From Candidatus Nitrotoga sp. MKT (GTDB lineage Bacteria > Pseudomonadota > Gammaproteobacteria > Burkholderiales > Gallionellaceae): 35,623 bases of DNA. Under the pieces are notes generated by a model that was not told the DNA's origin, ran no database searches, and saw only the letters and a list, made by a program, of their open reading frames with translations. This document shows, in pieces, positions 1 to 9,238 of the stretch (its first letter is position 1; each line of letters opens with the position of its first letter). The stretch covers positions 1-35,623 of the forward strand of contig QFXH01000015.1 in NCBI GenBank assembly GCA_003402345.1. The letters are read 5' to 3'. Position numbers and translations under genes: made by a program.

Positions 1-139
1 CTAGATTCTTCATCGACGTTCGGGGTGTGGGTGGGAGAGTTCTCACTGAGTCTGTCCGCTGCACGGCAGAGGCTTGTCGATGTCCCTCCACCCCGGCTCC
101 TTCCAGTCTCTCAAGAAGGAGACAGAAACACCATACAAG

Positions 140-183
140 CTTGTCGAAGCCCACTCACCTTTCGACAGGCTCAAGGTGAACGG
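140..183. repeat. Intergenic repeat with TTCGACA inverted arms
   Basis: The first 238 bases hold no convincing gene. TGTCGAA (142-148) and TTCGACA (161-167) form a 7-bp hairpin, and the second arm continues into TTCGACAGGCTCAAGGTGAA. This resembles a common class of dispersed proteobacterial intergenic repeat related to TTCGACAGGCTCAGGGCGAACGG. A short open frame over it (25-213, ending near FRQAQGERTS) is what this repeat typically encodes by accident, so I do not call it a gene. That the repeat is dispersed in the genome is inferred from memory of similar sequences; only one copy is in this window. Confidence 0.4.
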
Positions 184-238
184 ACTTCAAACTTAATCTG
201 GCCGAGTCAATAAGGATGCTCCCTGTAGTAAAAAATTA

Positions 239-910
239 TCAGTTCTGTTTGCTCCACACCTGTTTTAAGCGGGCATCGCGACCACAGCTGTAACGATAGT
301 ATTTGTACCGAATCGGGTTCTTGGTATGAAAATCTTGGTGATACTCCTCCGCCGGATAGAATGCTGTGGCGGGCAACAACTCGGTCACAATTGGCTGGGT
401 AAAGCGACCAGAAGATGCCAGCTCGGCCTTAGATGCTAAGGCTTGCTGTTGTTGATCTGCATTGTGATAAAAAATGACGCTACGGTACTGAGTGCCACTA
501 TCGCAAAATTGGCGATTAGGCGTTAGCGGATCTATCGTCGGCCAGTATGCGGCAAGTAGTTTGGCGAAATTGGTCTTGGCAGGGTCAAAACGAACTTGCA
601 CCGCTTCAACATGGCCAGTCTTACCGGCAGATACTTGTTCGTATGTCGGGTTGATCACTGTGCCGCCGATATAACCCGATGTAGTGGAAATCACGCCCGG
701 TATTTTGTCAAAATCTGCTTCAGTACACCAAAAGCAACCGCCCGCAAAGGTGGCAACGCCTACCGCTGGTTCAGCCCGCCCGTTGGAAACTACGGATGAA
801 TTCTGTGCCCTTGACTGCCCACAGGTAGCAAATATGGCAAGTATCAACAAGGCAATGTTAAGCGTACTGCGGACTTTCTTATCAAAAAATAATGAATTCG
901 ATATTGTCAT
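239..910 (-). CDS. msrA: Peptide-methionine (S)-S-oxide reductase MsrA, exported
   Basis: Reduces the S-epimer of methionine sulfoxide in proteins. The GCFWC motif places the catalytic Cys at residue 59, and a C-terminal Cys near 209 (YSCGRDAR) is a candidate resolving residue. Residues 15-36 form a hydrophobic stretch preceded by lysine and arginine and followed by SRAQ, which looks like a signal peptide, so the enzyme probably works in the periplasm. The length of 223 residues is normal for MsrA plus a leader. The start is supported by an AGGAG ribosome site that overlaps the end of msrB two bases upstream, indicating co-translation with msrB. The export signal is my reading; the enzyme family is certain. 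Confidence 0.95.
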   Translation of the reverse strand: MTISNSLFFDKKVRSTLNIALLILAIFATCGQSRAQNSSVVSNGRAEPAVGVATFAGGCFWCTEADFDKIPGVISTTSGYIGGTVINPTYEQVSAGKTGHVEAVQVRFDPAKTNFAKLLAAYWPTIDPLTPNRQFCDSGTQYRSVIFYHNADQQQQALASKAELASSGRFTQPIVTELLPATAFYPAEEYHQDFHTKNPIRYKYYRYSCGRDARLKQVWSKQN

Positions 911-912
911 AA

Positions 913-1437
913 TCAGCTCCTGAGCGCTGGCAAAGGTTCGTTTTTCGGAATAAATCGCAACGCTACACCGTTATTGCACCAGCGCTCATTACGTGGTGGC
1001 GGGCCATCGTTAAACAAATGGCCTTGGTGGCCGCCGCAACGGGCACAGTGGTATTCGGTGCGGGGCAGAATCAGTTTGAAATCGCGTTTTGTTCCCACAT
1101 GCTCCGCAATGGCCTGGGTAAAACTGGGCCAGCCCGTACCGCTTTCAAATTTGTGCGCACTTTCGAACAAAGGCAAGTAACAAGCGGCACAAATATAGAG
1201 GCCATCACGATGCTCATGATTAAGTTCGCTACTATTTTGCCGTTCGGTATCCTCTTCAAACAGCACCTTGTAAGCATCCGTAGAGACCAACGCACGCCAT
1301 GCTTCATGCGGTTTATTCAAGGGCATAACCGTGATTGCATTAGTGGCATTGATAGCCGCCCTATCGCGCGAACACGCCGAAATCAACGGAAGCGTGGTCA
1401 GTATGGCAAGACTTTGTAGTAGGGTTCGTCGTTTCAT
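913..1437 (-). CDS. msrB: Peptide-methionine (R)-S-oxide reductase MsrB, predicted lipoprotein
   Basis: Reduces the R-epimer of methionine sulfoxide, complementing MsrA encoded immediately downstream. Two CxxC pairs (CAAC and CARC) form the usual structural zinc site. The C-terminal RWCNNG holds the catalytic Cys (about residue 154) where many family members have RYCIN. The N-terminus MKRRTLLQSLAIL...LISAC is a signal with a lipobox, giving an acylated Cys22. The leading KRR followed by TLLQ is also weakly Tat-like. The start has an AAGGAA ribosome site seven bases upstream. The gene leads a two-gene msrB-msrA unit that would repair oxidised envelope proteins; that role is inferred from the leaders. 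Confidence 0.94.
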   Translation of the reverse strand: MKRRTLLQSLAILTTLPLISACSRDRAAINATNAITVMPLNKPHEAWRALVSTDAYKVLFEEDTERQNSSELNHEHRDGLYICAACYLPLFESAHKFESGTGWPSFTQAIAEHVGTKRDFKLILPRTEYHCARCGGHQGHLFNDGPPPRNERWCNNGVALRFIPKNEPLPALRS

Positions 1438-1606
1438 GGAAATTCCTTTTGGAAATTTGAAAGATTTGACCGTGTACTCACATTATCGTTCTTAACGTCC
1501 GAGCCGATTGCAACAAATCTTGTACAGATGCGCTTATCAGGAAACACTTCAGACTCTCATCCGTTTAGATTGCCCTGTATAAAACGGGCGATATCAATCC
1601 AACTCC

Positions 1607-3091
1607 TCATGGCGCTTTTGTAAATAGCGATTCGATGAGAAAAGCATCGTCAAAGTGGCGGTGACCGACAAAAGCGGTGGCGTGACGCCCCCACTGGCGC
1701 ATCGCGCCCGGCGAGCGAATGCCCATTGGCCACAAAAGAAAACGCTCAGGTCGCTCCGTGCCGGCAATTAAACCATATTTGCCGAACAGGCTGCGATAAC
1801 CGTCAGCAGTGGGCAGGGAACGTAATGCATCGTATTCTTCCCAAGCCATCGGTTGTACATCAGACGGTAATTTCGGTGGTGATTCGTCATGATAGATTCG
1901 CTGAATAAAGTGGGTGTGTGAAGCAATCCGTAGTACCAGCGGCTGTTGTTCAGGTGCACTTTGTGGCAGCAGTGGGGGTTCAAAATAGGAAGTGGGAAGG
2001 TCGTCGCGTAGCCGCAGATGATGGCTCGGGAAGAACTCATGGTAGCAACCGCAATTATGGATAACGTCATACAGCCACGGCTCGCCGTCCGGGCCTAAAG
2101 TCACACGCCAGTTAAGGCCGTCTAACTGTCCGGCATACATGTCGTTGCCAGGGCGCGCTGGAAACCAAACTATATAATTAAGTTGCAACAGCACTTGATT
2201 GCCAAAACGGGTATGCGAGACCTTGCGATACAACGTCGGATGCACCACATCCACCACCGGCCTGTTATCCCAGCGTGACATTCCGATACGGTCATTGTTA
2301 TCCATTACATCCACCTCCCATACTGGGACAAAAGTGTCGAAGAGCCGCTCAAGGTCGATGCCCGTCGGCATGGGAATACCGAGGGGGTCTAGTGAGCGAT
2401 GCAGAATGTCGCCCACCTGTGGAGCAGTGAGCAGAGCACCGGGCGATGACGCCCAGCGTACCAGTTCGCCAGCAACTGGCAGTGCTGCCAACGGGGTGGC
2501 GAAGGTGTTGTGGGTTTCGGTATGCCACGCCGATATTCTGGTGGAAACGAACGGCGCAGTGATTGGATAAAGGCCAAGCACCTGCCACCAAGTGACATAA
2601 TCATCGGGAACGCGTGCGGCATCGCGCAGCATAATGCGGCGCTCCGGTTGCGCGAGATCAGCGGCCAGCAGGCGTTCACGGCAGCGGTTGAGCTCTTCAC
2701 CTAAGGTGCCGTTGCGATACCCCTCCAACGACGTAGGCAAATTACGTAATTCCAGCGCACGCGACTCAGCATCCAAATCTGCCATGTGTGTGGTCCATGC
2801 TGTCCAGTATTTCTCTGCGGTCAACTCGCCGCCAAACGAAGCGAGCAGGCGGGTTGTGCGTAAGTAGCGAAAATCCCGAACTGGCGATGAGCCGTAGTCG
2901 CGCACCCCCACACGATCGATAGCCGCATCGACTTCCTGGAACAGCATCCGGCAGGTAGTCAAAACATCGCCTGTAGGTGCCGCCGGACGGTTTTCTACCG
3001 TAGCGCAGCCCGTAAGGAAAAATGTGACAAGCAGCAGGATCAATTCTGCTATGGTCAGTACGAAGCGGCGTGACTCGTTAGTGTTATCCAT
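1607..3091 (-). CDS. Unknown lipoprotein, 494 residues
   Basis: I do not recognise the family. From the chosen start the protein begins MDNTNESRRFVLTIAEL, followed by a hydrophobic stretch ending LTGC, a clear type II signal peptide with lipobox. The mature part is soluble, rich in tryptophan and proline, and includes HNCGCYHEFFPS with two closely spaced cysteines near the middle. The start at 3091 is preferred over an in-frame start 22 codons upstream because GGAGGAAGCC lies directly before it and the signal peptide then begins the protein. It is divergent from the C-S lyase gene at 3192, with a palindrome between them. Envelope location is inferred; no function can be assigned. Confidence 0.75.
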   Translation of the reverse strand: MDNTNESRRFVLTIAELILLLVTFFLTGCATVENRPAAPTGDVLTTCRMLFQEVDAAIDRVGVRDYGSSPVRDFRYLRTTRLLASFGGELTAEKYWTAWTTHMADLDAESRALELRNLPTSLEGYRNGTLGEELNRCRERLLAADLAQPERRIMLRDAARVPDDYVTWWQVLGLYPITAPFVSTRISAWHTETHNTFATPLAALPVAGELVRWASSPGALLTAPQVGDILHRSLDPLGIPMPTGIDLERLFDTFVPVWEVDVMDNNDRIGMSRWDNRPVVDVVHPTLYRKVSHTRFGNQVLLQLNYIVWFPARPGNDMYAGQLDGLNWRVTLGPDGEPWLYDVIHNCGCYHEFFPSHHLRLRDDLPTSYFEPPLLPQSAPEQQPLVLRIASHTHFIQRIYHDESPPKLPSDVQPMAWEEYDALRSLPTADGYRSLFGKYGLIAGTERPERFLLWPMGIRSPGAMRQWGRHATAFVGHRHFDDAFLIESLFTKAP

Positions 3092-3121
3092 GGCTTCCTC
3101 CATAGAATAAGCAGTGTGGAA

Positions 3122-3143
3122 TATTGTACCGTTCGATACAATA
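3122..3143. promoter_or_regulatory. 22-bp palindrome between divergent genes, candidate operator
   Basis: TATTGTA (3122-3128) and TACAATA (3137-3143) are exact inverted copies around CCGTTCGA, which itself contains a CG..CG pair. The palindrome sits 30 bases before the lipoprotein start on the minus strand and about 50 bases before the lyase start on the plus strand. The size and central CGnnCG resemble TetR-type operators. No regulator gene lies next to it in the window, so the factor is unknown. Confidence 0.5.
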
Positions 3144-3191
3144 GAATTCGCTTTCATTCCCTGTCAGAAGCAACGGCCTAGGAGAAATTAC

Positions 3192-4364
3192 TTGAGTAGC
3201 GATTTTGACCGCGACATCAACCGTACCGGTACCGCCAGTGTGAAATATGACGGGCGGAAAAACATGTTTGGCGCAAGCAAAGTCATCCCGTTGTGGATCG
3301 CCGATATGGATTTTGCCGCCCCGCCCGCCGTGACCCGTGCCCTCGCCGAGCGCGCCGCCCATCCTGTTTATGGCTACACCCAGTATCCAGACAGCTTGTA
3401 CGAATCACTGATGGATTGGCTTAGGCGACGCCACGGTTGGGAGATACAGCGCGAGTGGATCATGATGTGCCCCGGCGTAGTGCCCTCGCTACACGCCGCT
3501 ATCATGGCTTTTGCCGAGCCAGGTGAATCGGTAATCGTGCAGCCGCCAGTGTATTTTCCATTTTTTTCGGCTGTTACAAATACCGGTAGAACCTTGCTGC
3601 AAAATCCCCTGCGCATGGAGAACGGTCACTACGCCATCGATTTTGACCACCTGGAACAGTGTGCAGCACAGGCACGTTTGCTGTTGCTATGCTCACCGCA
3701 CAACCCAGTTGGGAGGGTATGGCGCAAACCGGAATTGCAGCACCTTCTGCGAATCGCAAAAAAATACGATCTGCTCATATTTTCAGACGAAATCCACGCT
3801 GATTTGATCTACCCTGAAAATAAGCACACCACGCTTGCGATGCTGGCAGAGAACCCGGCCCATATCCTTACTGCCGTCGCACCCAGCAAAACATTCAATA
3901 TCCCCGGGCTGAATCTTTCCACACTCATCGTGCCGGATGCTAAGCATCGCACGGCGATCACCCAGATATTTAACAGGATGCACATCAGCGCATCCAATCC
4001 CTTTAGTATCGTCGCTTTCGAAGCCGCCTACCGGGAAGGCGAGACATGGCTGGACGAGTTACTGGCCTATCTGCGGGATACGCGAGATTACGTCGGGAAT
4101 TATCTGGCCGCCCATCTTCCGGAAATCCGGCTTATCAAACCAGAGGGCACCTACCTGCTATGGCTTGATTGCCGTGCACTAAGGATGAGCGATGCGCAGC
4201 TCAAACATTTCTTCGTACATGAAGCGGGTGTGGGCCTGAGCCCCGGCATTCTGTTTGGCGAGGGCGGTAACGGATTCATGCGCATGAATATAGCCACACC
4301 TCGCCATACCATCGTGGCCGCCCTCGAAAATATAAGGAAAGCGGAACGTGAAGCTTGGCGATGA
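3192..4364 (+). CDS. patB: PatB/MalY-type PLP-dependent C-S lyase (aminotransferase class I/II)
   Basis: Fold-type I PLP enzyme of the MalY/PatB branch, which cleaves cystathionine and related thioethers to a thiol, pyruvate and ammonia. Family features visible are VIPLWIADMDF near residue 40, SPHNPVGRVW, SDEIHADL and the PLP-lysine segment SKTFNIPGL. I place the start at the TTG at 3192, because AGGAGA lies seven bases upstream and the 390-residue product then matches the usual length. The frame is open further upstream to an ATG at 3114, but that extension covers the palindrome at 3122-3143 and has no family resemblance. Cystathionine as substrate is inferred from the family; some members act instead as regulators or on cysteine conjugates. 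Confidence 0.88.
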   Translation: MSSDFDRDINRTGTASVKYDGRKNMFGASKVIPLWIADMDFAAPPAVTRALAERAAHPVYGYTQYPDSLYESLMDWLRRRHGWEIQREWIMMCPGVVPSLHAAIMAFAEPGESVIVQPPVYFPFFSAVTNTGRTLLQNPLRMENGHYAIDFDHLEQCAAQARLLLLCSPHNPVGRVWRKPELQHLLRIAKKYDLLIFSDEIHADLIYPENKHTTLAMLAENPAHILTAVAPSKTFNIPGLNLSTLIVPDAKHRTAITQIFNRMHISASNPFSIVAFEAAYREGETWLDELLAYLRDTRDYVGNYLAAHLPEIRLIKPEGTYLLWLDCRALRMSDAQLKHFFVHEAGVGLSPGILFGEGGNGFMRMNIATPRHTIVAALENIRKAEREAWR

Positions 4365-4481
4365 ATAAAAAAACGGGTTTTAGATCTATACAGGTTGCAT
4401 GAGGCGATGTGCAATTAAGCTATTGCCCTGCGTGCAGGTGAACCATTGTTAGACCCCAGCCACGCGAAAACTGGCGAGCAC

Positions 4482-4495
4482 CGATAAATTTATCG
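4482..4495. repeat. 14-bp perfect palindrome
   Basis: CGATAAATTTATCG is a perfect palindrome in the 145-base gap between the ends of two converging genes. With no T-run after it, it is not an obvious intrinsic terminator, though it could form part of a transcription end or a protein site. Confidence 0.3.
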
Positions 4496-4509
4496 CCCAG
4501 TACGTCCGG

Positions 4510-5703
4510 TCAGCACGAAAGTTTGCGTCGCTGAACTGCGACAGTCACGATTAGCGCCAACACGAGCAAGATATAGCCTATCGGTGACAGCGTCGGAATT
4601 GAAATCGCGACGGGAGCCAGATCGGGGCTGATGGCGATGGAGGCAGGACTCGACCCCGCTGTGAAGGGAGAGTCTGCCACCGGCGTTAGAACCCCGGTTC
4701 CGGCGGCGATAGTGTAAGCCGAGACGTCGTCACTGGTTTTGTTTGGCAGATAAGCGAAGGCCCCGTTCGGGCTGATGGTGACAGTTGGAGAAAACGCCCC
4801 GGCGGGGAATGGTGAGCCTGCTACCGGTGTCAGGGCACCGGTGCCAGCGGCAATGGTATATGCCGAGACACCGTTAGTACTACCCACATAGGCGAAGGCC
4901 CCGTTCGGGCTGATGGTGATGGAGTAAAGATATGCTCCAGCGCCGAATGGCGAACCTGTCACCGGCGTTAGAACTCCGGTTCCGGCAGCAATGGTGTAGG
5001 CCGAGATGCCGCCTAAAAAATTTGACACATAAGCGAAATTCCCGTTCGGGCTGACGGTGACGGATTGAGAAATCGCCCCGTCGGAGAAGAAGGGTGAGCC
5101 TGTCACCGGCGTCAGAACACCTGTGTCGTTGGCTATGGTGTAGGCCGAGACTTCGCCAACTTGGCTTGCCACATAGGCGAAGGCCCCGTTCGGGCTGACG
5201 GTTACGGAGATAGGCGCTAGTCCGGCTGTGAAGGGTGAACCTGCCACCGGCGTTAGGGCTCCGGTGCTGGCGGCAATGGTGTAGGCCGAGACGCCGTCAT
5301 GACTCGCCACATAGGCAAAGGCCCCATTTGGGCTGACGGCGACGGAGCGAGGACTCTCTCCAGTGGCGAAGGGTGAGCCTGCCACCGGCGTCAGAGCTCC
5401 GGTGCCAGGGGCAATGGCGTAGGCCGAGACGTCGTTACTGCCCTGGTTTGCCACATAGGCGAAGGTCCCGTTTGGACTGACGGTGACGGAGGCAGGACCC
5501 GCTCCGGCGGCGAAGGGTGAGCCTGCCACCGGCATCAGAATCCCGGTGCCGGGGGCGATGGTGTAGGCCGAGACGTTGTTACTGCCCTGGTTCGCTACAT
5601 AAGCAAAGAACAGTGCCCAAGTTTCACCAACAACCCCAAACAGGCCGATGAGCGCAAACAGGAACACTTTGGTGTAGCGTTTACAATGACTCTGCTGAAA
5701 CAT
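4510..5703 (-). CDS. Seven-repeat YVTN beta-propeller with IPTL-CTERM anchor
   Basis: A 397-residue secreted protein. An N-terminal hydrophobic segment (about residues 10-31) is a signal peptide. Seven repeats of roughly 45-50 residues follow, each with FAYV, VSAYTIA, TGxLTPV, GSPF and SPNG, which fits a seven-bladed YVTN propeller of the lactonase-like fold. After the last blade comes IPTLSPIG, a membrane-spanning stretch and QRRK, the layout of the IPTL-CTERM sorting tail. Family knowledge suggests processing by an exosortase-like enzyme and display on the surface or release; no such enzyme is in this window. The start has AAGGGTGA upstream. The repeats are close enough at the DNA level to recombine. 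Ligand and function are unknown. Confidence 0.85.
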   Translation of the reverse strand: MFQQSHCKRYTKVFLFALIGLFGVVGETWALFFAYVANQGSNNVSAYTIAPGTGILMPVAGSPFAAGAGPASVTVSPNGTFAYVANQGSNDVSAYAIAPGTGALTPVAGSPFATGESPRSVAVSPNGAFAYVASHDGVSAYTIAASTGALTPVAGSPFTAGLAPISVTVSPNGAFAYVASQVGEVSAYTIANDTGVLTPVTGSPFFSDGAISQSVTVSPNGNFAYVSNFLGGISAYTIAAGTGVLTPVTGSPFGAGAYLYSITISPNGAFAYVGSTNGVSAYTIAAGTGALTPVAGSPFPAGAFSPTVTISPNGAFAYLPNKTSDDVSAYTIAAGTGVLTPVADSPFTAGSSPASIAISPDLAPVAISIPTLSPIGYILLVLALIVTVAVQRRKLSC

Positions 5704-6124
5704 GTTATTTCACCCTTTATTCCCGCCAACTGCAATTAATTTTATTCTGTTACAAGCGATTTGCTACGCGGCGGATGCACTTTAAGCGTGCCTACTGGAA
5801 AGCAAGACTAGCACGCACTTACGTGCCAAGCATTTGACCTAACCTACCGAGGATAGATAACGTAACCGCGCAAGTCAAATTTACCTTATCCTTTTCCAGC
5901 GCGTTCTTGATATCATTGAAATTGGCGAAATTGCCAGCCGTGGGCATGATCGATTTGCCATGGACCTTGCGTCGGATGATGTAAATTTTCTTGTGCCCAA
6001 CCTTCACCCCGAAGCCTAGCCGAGAGTTGCGGCGGCTGTCTCATAAGATGTAATCCTTGCAAGAAAGCTCTTTGCTAAGACATGTGAAGGAACAATGGGA
6101 CTACAAGAAGCAATAATTAATTGA
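5704..6124. other. Intergenic region before mutS with one doubtful small ORF
   Basis: This 421-base gap separates the divergent propeller gene and mutS and must contain both promoters, though none stands out. A 62-codon minus frame (5819-6007, beginning MKVGHKKIYIIRRKVHGKSI) faintly recalls the N-terminal arm-binding region of phage-type integrases. It has no clear ribosome site and may be a relic or chance. Nothing else was recognised. Confidence 0.3.
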
Positions 6125-8764
6125 ATGAAAATAGAACAAGAACAAACTGATAAATCGCTGCCTGGCAGCGTAGAGGGTTCGAAGCACACCCCCATGATGC
6201 AACAATACCTGCGCATCAAGGCCGCGCATCCCGACATGCTGCTTTTCTACCGCATGGGCGATTTTTACGAGTTATTCCATGAGGATGCAGTTCGCGCTGC
6301 CAAGCTGCTCGACATTACGCTCACTCAACGCGGCGCAACCAATGGCCAACCGATTAAAATGGCGGGCGTGCCTTACCATGCCGCCGAACAATATTTGGCG
6401 CGGTTGGTAAAACTGGGCGAATCGATCGCCATATGCGAACAGATCGGTGATCCCGCCACCAGCAAGGGGCCGGTGGAACGCAAGGTGATGCGTATCGTTA
6501 CCCCCGGCACGCTCACCGATTCCGCACTGTTGGATGAAAAGAAAGATAGCCTGTTGCTGGCGCTGCATGAGCGCTCCGGCAAGGTGGGGCTGGCTTGGAT
6601 GAATCTGGCTTCAGGAAAATTTTTCGTCAGTGAAACTGATGCGCATAATTTGCCAGCCGAACTGGAACGCTTGCAGATTTCAGAAATCCTGCTTGCCGAA
6701 AATGCCATGCAGCCGACACTATACAAAGCAGCCATCAAGACACTGCCTGTTTGGAATTTTGATCTGGAAACCGCTCGGCGCACACTGTGCCAACAGTTTT
6801 CCACGCACGACTTGAGTGGTTTCGGTTGTGACAGTTTCACGCTAGGCTTGGAAGCGGCAGGCGCGCTGCTTGGCTATGCCAAGCAGACGCAGGGGCAAGG
6901 TATCAGCCATGTGCACGCCATTCAGGTTTATGCCGCCGAGGATTTCGTGCGTATGGATGCCGCCACTCGGCGCAATCTGGAAATCACCCAGACCTTGCGC
7001 GGCGAGCCTGCCCCCACCCTGCTTTCTTTGCTGGATACCTGCGCCAGCAATATGGGCAGCCGTTTGCTTAACCACTGGCTTCATCATCCGCTGCGAGAGC
7101 GCGCCACTTTGCGTGCGCGGCTGGATGCAGTAGACAAATTGCAGGCATCATCTGCTTTTCCGCAAACGGGAGAGGGGAAGCGGAGCTTCAGCAGCAGGCA
7201 GGCGATTTATCAAACTGTGCACGAACAGCTCAAACCCTGTGTAGACGTAGAACGCATCACTGCGCGCATCGCTCTGCGTAGCGCACGTCCGCGCGATTTA
7301 TCAGGCCTGCGTGACACGCTCACGCAACTGCCACAATTACATGCAATATTAACAAGCACTGATGCTTCGAAATTGATAAGCGATCTGGCCGCCGCCTTGC
7401 AGCCGGACGCCGAGCTAATCGCGCTGTTGCAACGCACGCTGCGTGCGGAGCCATCCAGCATGCTGCGTGAAGGCGGTGTTATCGCTGACGGCTATGATGC
7501 TGATCTTGATGAGCTGCGTGGCATCCAGACCAATTGCGGCGAATTCCTGCTGCAACTGGAAGCACGCGAACGGGCGCGCAGCGGCATTGCCACCCTGAAA
7601 GTCGAATACAACCGTGTGCATGGTTTTTATATCGAGGTGTCACTCGCGCAGTCCACTAAAGTGCCGGACGATTATCGCCGTCGCCAGACCTTGAAAAATG
7701 CCGAGCGCTATATCACCCCGGAACTCAAAGCCTTCGAGGACAAAGCGCTGTCTGCCAATGACCGTGCGCTGGCACGCGAGAAATTGCTCTACGAACAATT
7801 GCTGGATCAGCTTGCGCCGTATATTTTGCCGTTGCAACGGATTGCCGCCGCCATCGCCGAGCTGGATGTGCTTGCTACCTTCGCCGAACGCGCCTCAGCG
7901 TTGAATTTCAGTTCACCAACATTCAGCGCAGAAGCCGTATTGCACATCCGTGCCGGTCGTCACCCAGTGGTAGAAGCACAGGTGGAGCAATTCATCGCCA
8001 ATGACACCCAACTGCACAGCGCGCGCAAGATGCTGCTTATCACCGGCCCCAATATGGGCGGTAAATCCACGTATATGCGCCAAGTCGCGCTGATTACATT
8101 GCTCGCACACTGCGGCAGCTTCGTTCCGGCAGATGAAGCCGTGCTGGGCGAGATTGACCAGATTTTTACGCGCATCGGTGCTTCGGATGACCTCGCCAGC
8201 GGCCGTTCCACCTTCATGGTAGAGATGACGGAGGCGGCCAATATCCTGCACAACGCGACCGGGAATAGCTTAGTTCTAGTAGATGAAATCGGACGTGGCA
8301 CTTCCACCTTCGATGGCTTGGCGCTGGCCTATGCCATCGCACGCCACTTGCTGGAAGAGAATCGTAGCCACACGCTGTTCGCCACCCATTACTTCGAATT
8401 GACCCGTCTTGCCGAAGAGTACGCTCAGCTTGCCAACGTCCATCTTGCCGCCATTGAACACAAGCACAGCATCGTATTTTTGCACAGCGTGAGCGAAGGC
8501 GCGGCAAGCCAGAGCTATGGGCTACAGGTGGCTGCCCTTGCGGGGGTGCCGAGGAGCGTCATTAAAATTGCGCGGAAGCAATTGCAGACACTGGAACAGA
8601 ATAGCGCAGCACAAAATCCGCAGGGTGATTTGTTCAGCGCCGTGCCGGACTTGCCCGAACTGCCAGAGCACCCGGCGTTGACCTCGTTGCGTGATATTAC
8701 GCCTGACGAACTTAGCCCGAAGCAAGCACTGGAAAAGTTATATCAGTTAAAAAAACTGATTTAA
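6125..8764 (+). CDS. mutS: DNA mismatch repair protein MutS
   Basis: Recognises base mismatches and small loops and recruits MutL. The mismatch-binding motif GDFYELF lies near residue 42, after [16 protein letters not shown], the standard MutS opening. The ABC-type ATPase has Walker [10 protein letters not shown] near residue 640, and the Walker B region reads [18 protein letters not shown]-terminal [15 protein letters not shown] matches the family end. At 879 residues it is slightly longer than the 853 of E. coli. Part of the difference is an insert of about 15-18 residues around [12 protein letters not shown] in the lever/connector part. The ribosome site before the ATG is weak, but the N-terminus aligns well, so I keep it. 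The gene appears monocistronic. Confidence 0.97.
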   Translation: MKIEQEQTDKSLPGSVEGSKHTPMMQQYLRIKAAHPDMLLFYRMGDFYELFHEDAVRAAKLLDITLTQRGATNGQPIKMAGVPYHAAEQYLARLVKLGESIAICEQIGDPATSKGPVERKVMRIVTPGTLTDSALLDEKKDSLLLALHERSGKVGLAWMNLASGKFFVSETDAHNLPAELERLQISEILLAENAMQPTLYKAAIKTLPVWNFDLETARRTLCQQFSTHDLSGFGCDSFTLGLEAAGALLGYAKQTQGQGISHVHAIQVYAAEDFVRMDAATRRNLEITQTLRGEPAPTLLSLLDTCASNMGSRLLNHWLHHPLRERATLRARLDAVDKLQASSAFPQTGEGKRSFSSRQAIYQTVHEQLKPCVDVERITARIALRSARPRDLSGLRDTLTQLPQLHAILTSTDASKLISDLAAALQPDAELIALLQRTLRAEPSSMLREGGVIADGYDADLDELRGIQTNCGEFLLQLEARERARSGIATLKVEYNRVHGFYIEVSLAQSTKVPDDYRRRQTLKNAERYITPELKAFEDKALSANDRALAREKLLYEQLLDQLAPYILPLQRIAAAIAELDVLATFAERASALNFSSPTFSAEAVLHIRAGRHPVVEAQVEQFIANDTQLHSARKMLLITGPNMGGKSTYMRQVALITLLAHCGSFVPADEAVLGEIDQIFTRIGASDDLASGRSTFMVEMTEAANILHNATGNSLVLVDEIGRGTSTFDGLALAYAIARHLLEENRSHTLFATHYFELTRLAEEYAQLANVHLAAIEHKHSIVFLHSVSEGAASQSYGLQVAALAGVPRSVIKIARKQLQTLEQNSAAQNPQGDLFSAVPDLPELPEHPALTSLRDITPDELSPKQALEKLYQLKKLI

Positions 8765-9081
8765 TTTTCAGTGCACGCTGGTAGAGAAGTCATTTAACCT
8801 ATTCCTCCCAACTTTTTACAGGATCACAGCAACGCTGCCGCTTCTACCAATACTTACTATTTGCGGGTTAATTCACGCTTGGGCCAGTCGTTTTCATCTT
8901 CCAAATACGGATTTCACGGCTGCTTTACATCGATGCAAAAAGCCATTTTTCAGCTTGTGCAGTGATCCGTAAATAAGCTGTTTCACGACTTCCCGTTGTT
9001 GCCTCCACGCCTCATAGTTAAATTTTGAGGCGACAATTAGCCTGACATAGGAGGAGAAGATTGATGAACTTCCGAATTGCA
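8765..9081. other. Intergenic region after mutS
   Basis: No gene recognised. A 71-codon minus frame (8894-9109) begins inside the tRNA terminator hairpin and has no family resemblance, so it is not called. There is no clear intrinsic terminator for mutS. Confidence 0.4.
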
Positions 9082-9085
9082 GAAA

Positions 9086-9119
9086 ACAATAAGGCTTACA
9101 TATATGCAAGCCTCTGTTT
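9086..9119 (-). terminator. Rho-independent terminator of the tRNA (and rpoD) transcript
   Basis: On the minus strand AGGCTT, a self-complementary CATATATG and AAGCCT form an 11-bp stem including one G-T pair (9092-9113). It is extended by CAATAA/TTATTG and followed by TATTGTTTTCT. It starts a few bases after the tRNA 3' end. Confidence 0.7.
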
Positions 9120-9121
9120 AT

Positions 9122-9198
9122 TGGTGGGTCGTCAGGGACTTGAACCCCGGACCAAAGGATTATGAGTCCTCTGCTCTAACCAACTGAGCTAACGACCC
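9122..9198 (-). tRNA. tRNA with CAU anticodon (probably tRNA-Ile2, possibly Met)
   Basis: A 77-nt cloverleaf ending in an encoded CCA. The acceptor stem is GGGTCGT/ACGACCC, the D stem GCTC/GAGC, the anticodon stem GAGGA/TCCTT with loop CTCATAA, and the T arm CGGGG-TTCAAGT-CCCTG. The CAU anticodon fits elongator Met, or the minor isoleucine tRNA whose C34 is changed to lysidine by TilS. The variable region and anticodon stem look more like the Ile2 type, but sequence alone does not settle it. It lies 40 bases after rpoD on the same strand, so it may be co-transcribed with rpoD and processed. Confidence 0.93.
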
Positions 9199-9238
9199 GA
9201 TACTGTTTGAAGCACTTTTTAAAGTACGTTCATTATAA

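Noticed and set aside
25-213. A 62-codon frame at the left edge
   Set aside because: It covers the TTCGACAGGCTCA repeat, whose translation RQAQGER is a well-known false ORF.
8894-9109. A 71-codon minus frame between mutS and the tRNA
   Set aside because: Its start lies inside the tRNA terminator and it has no recognised features.
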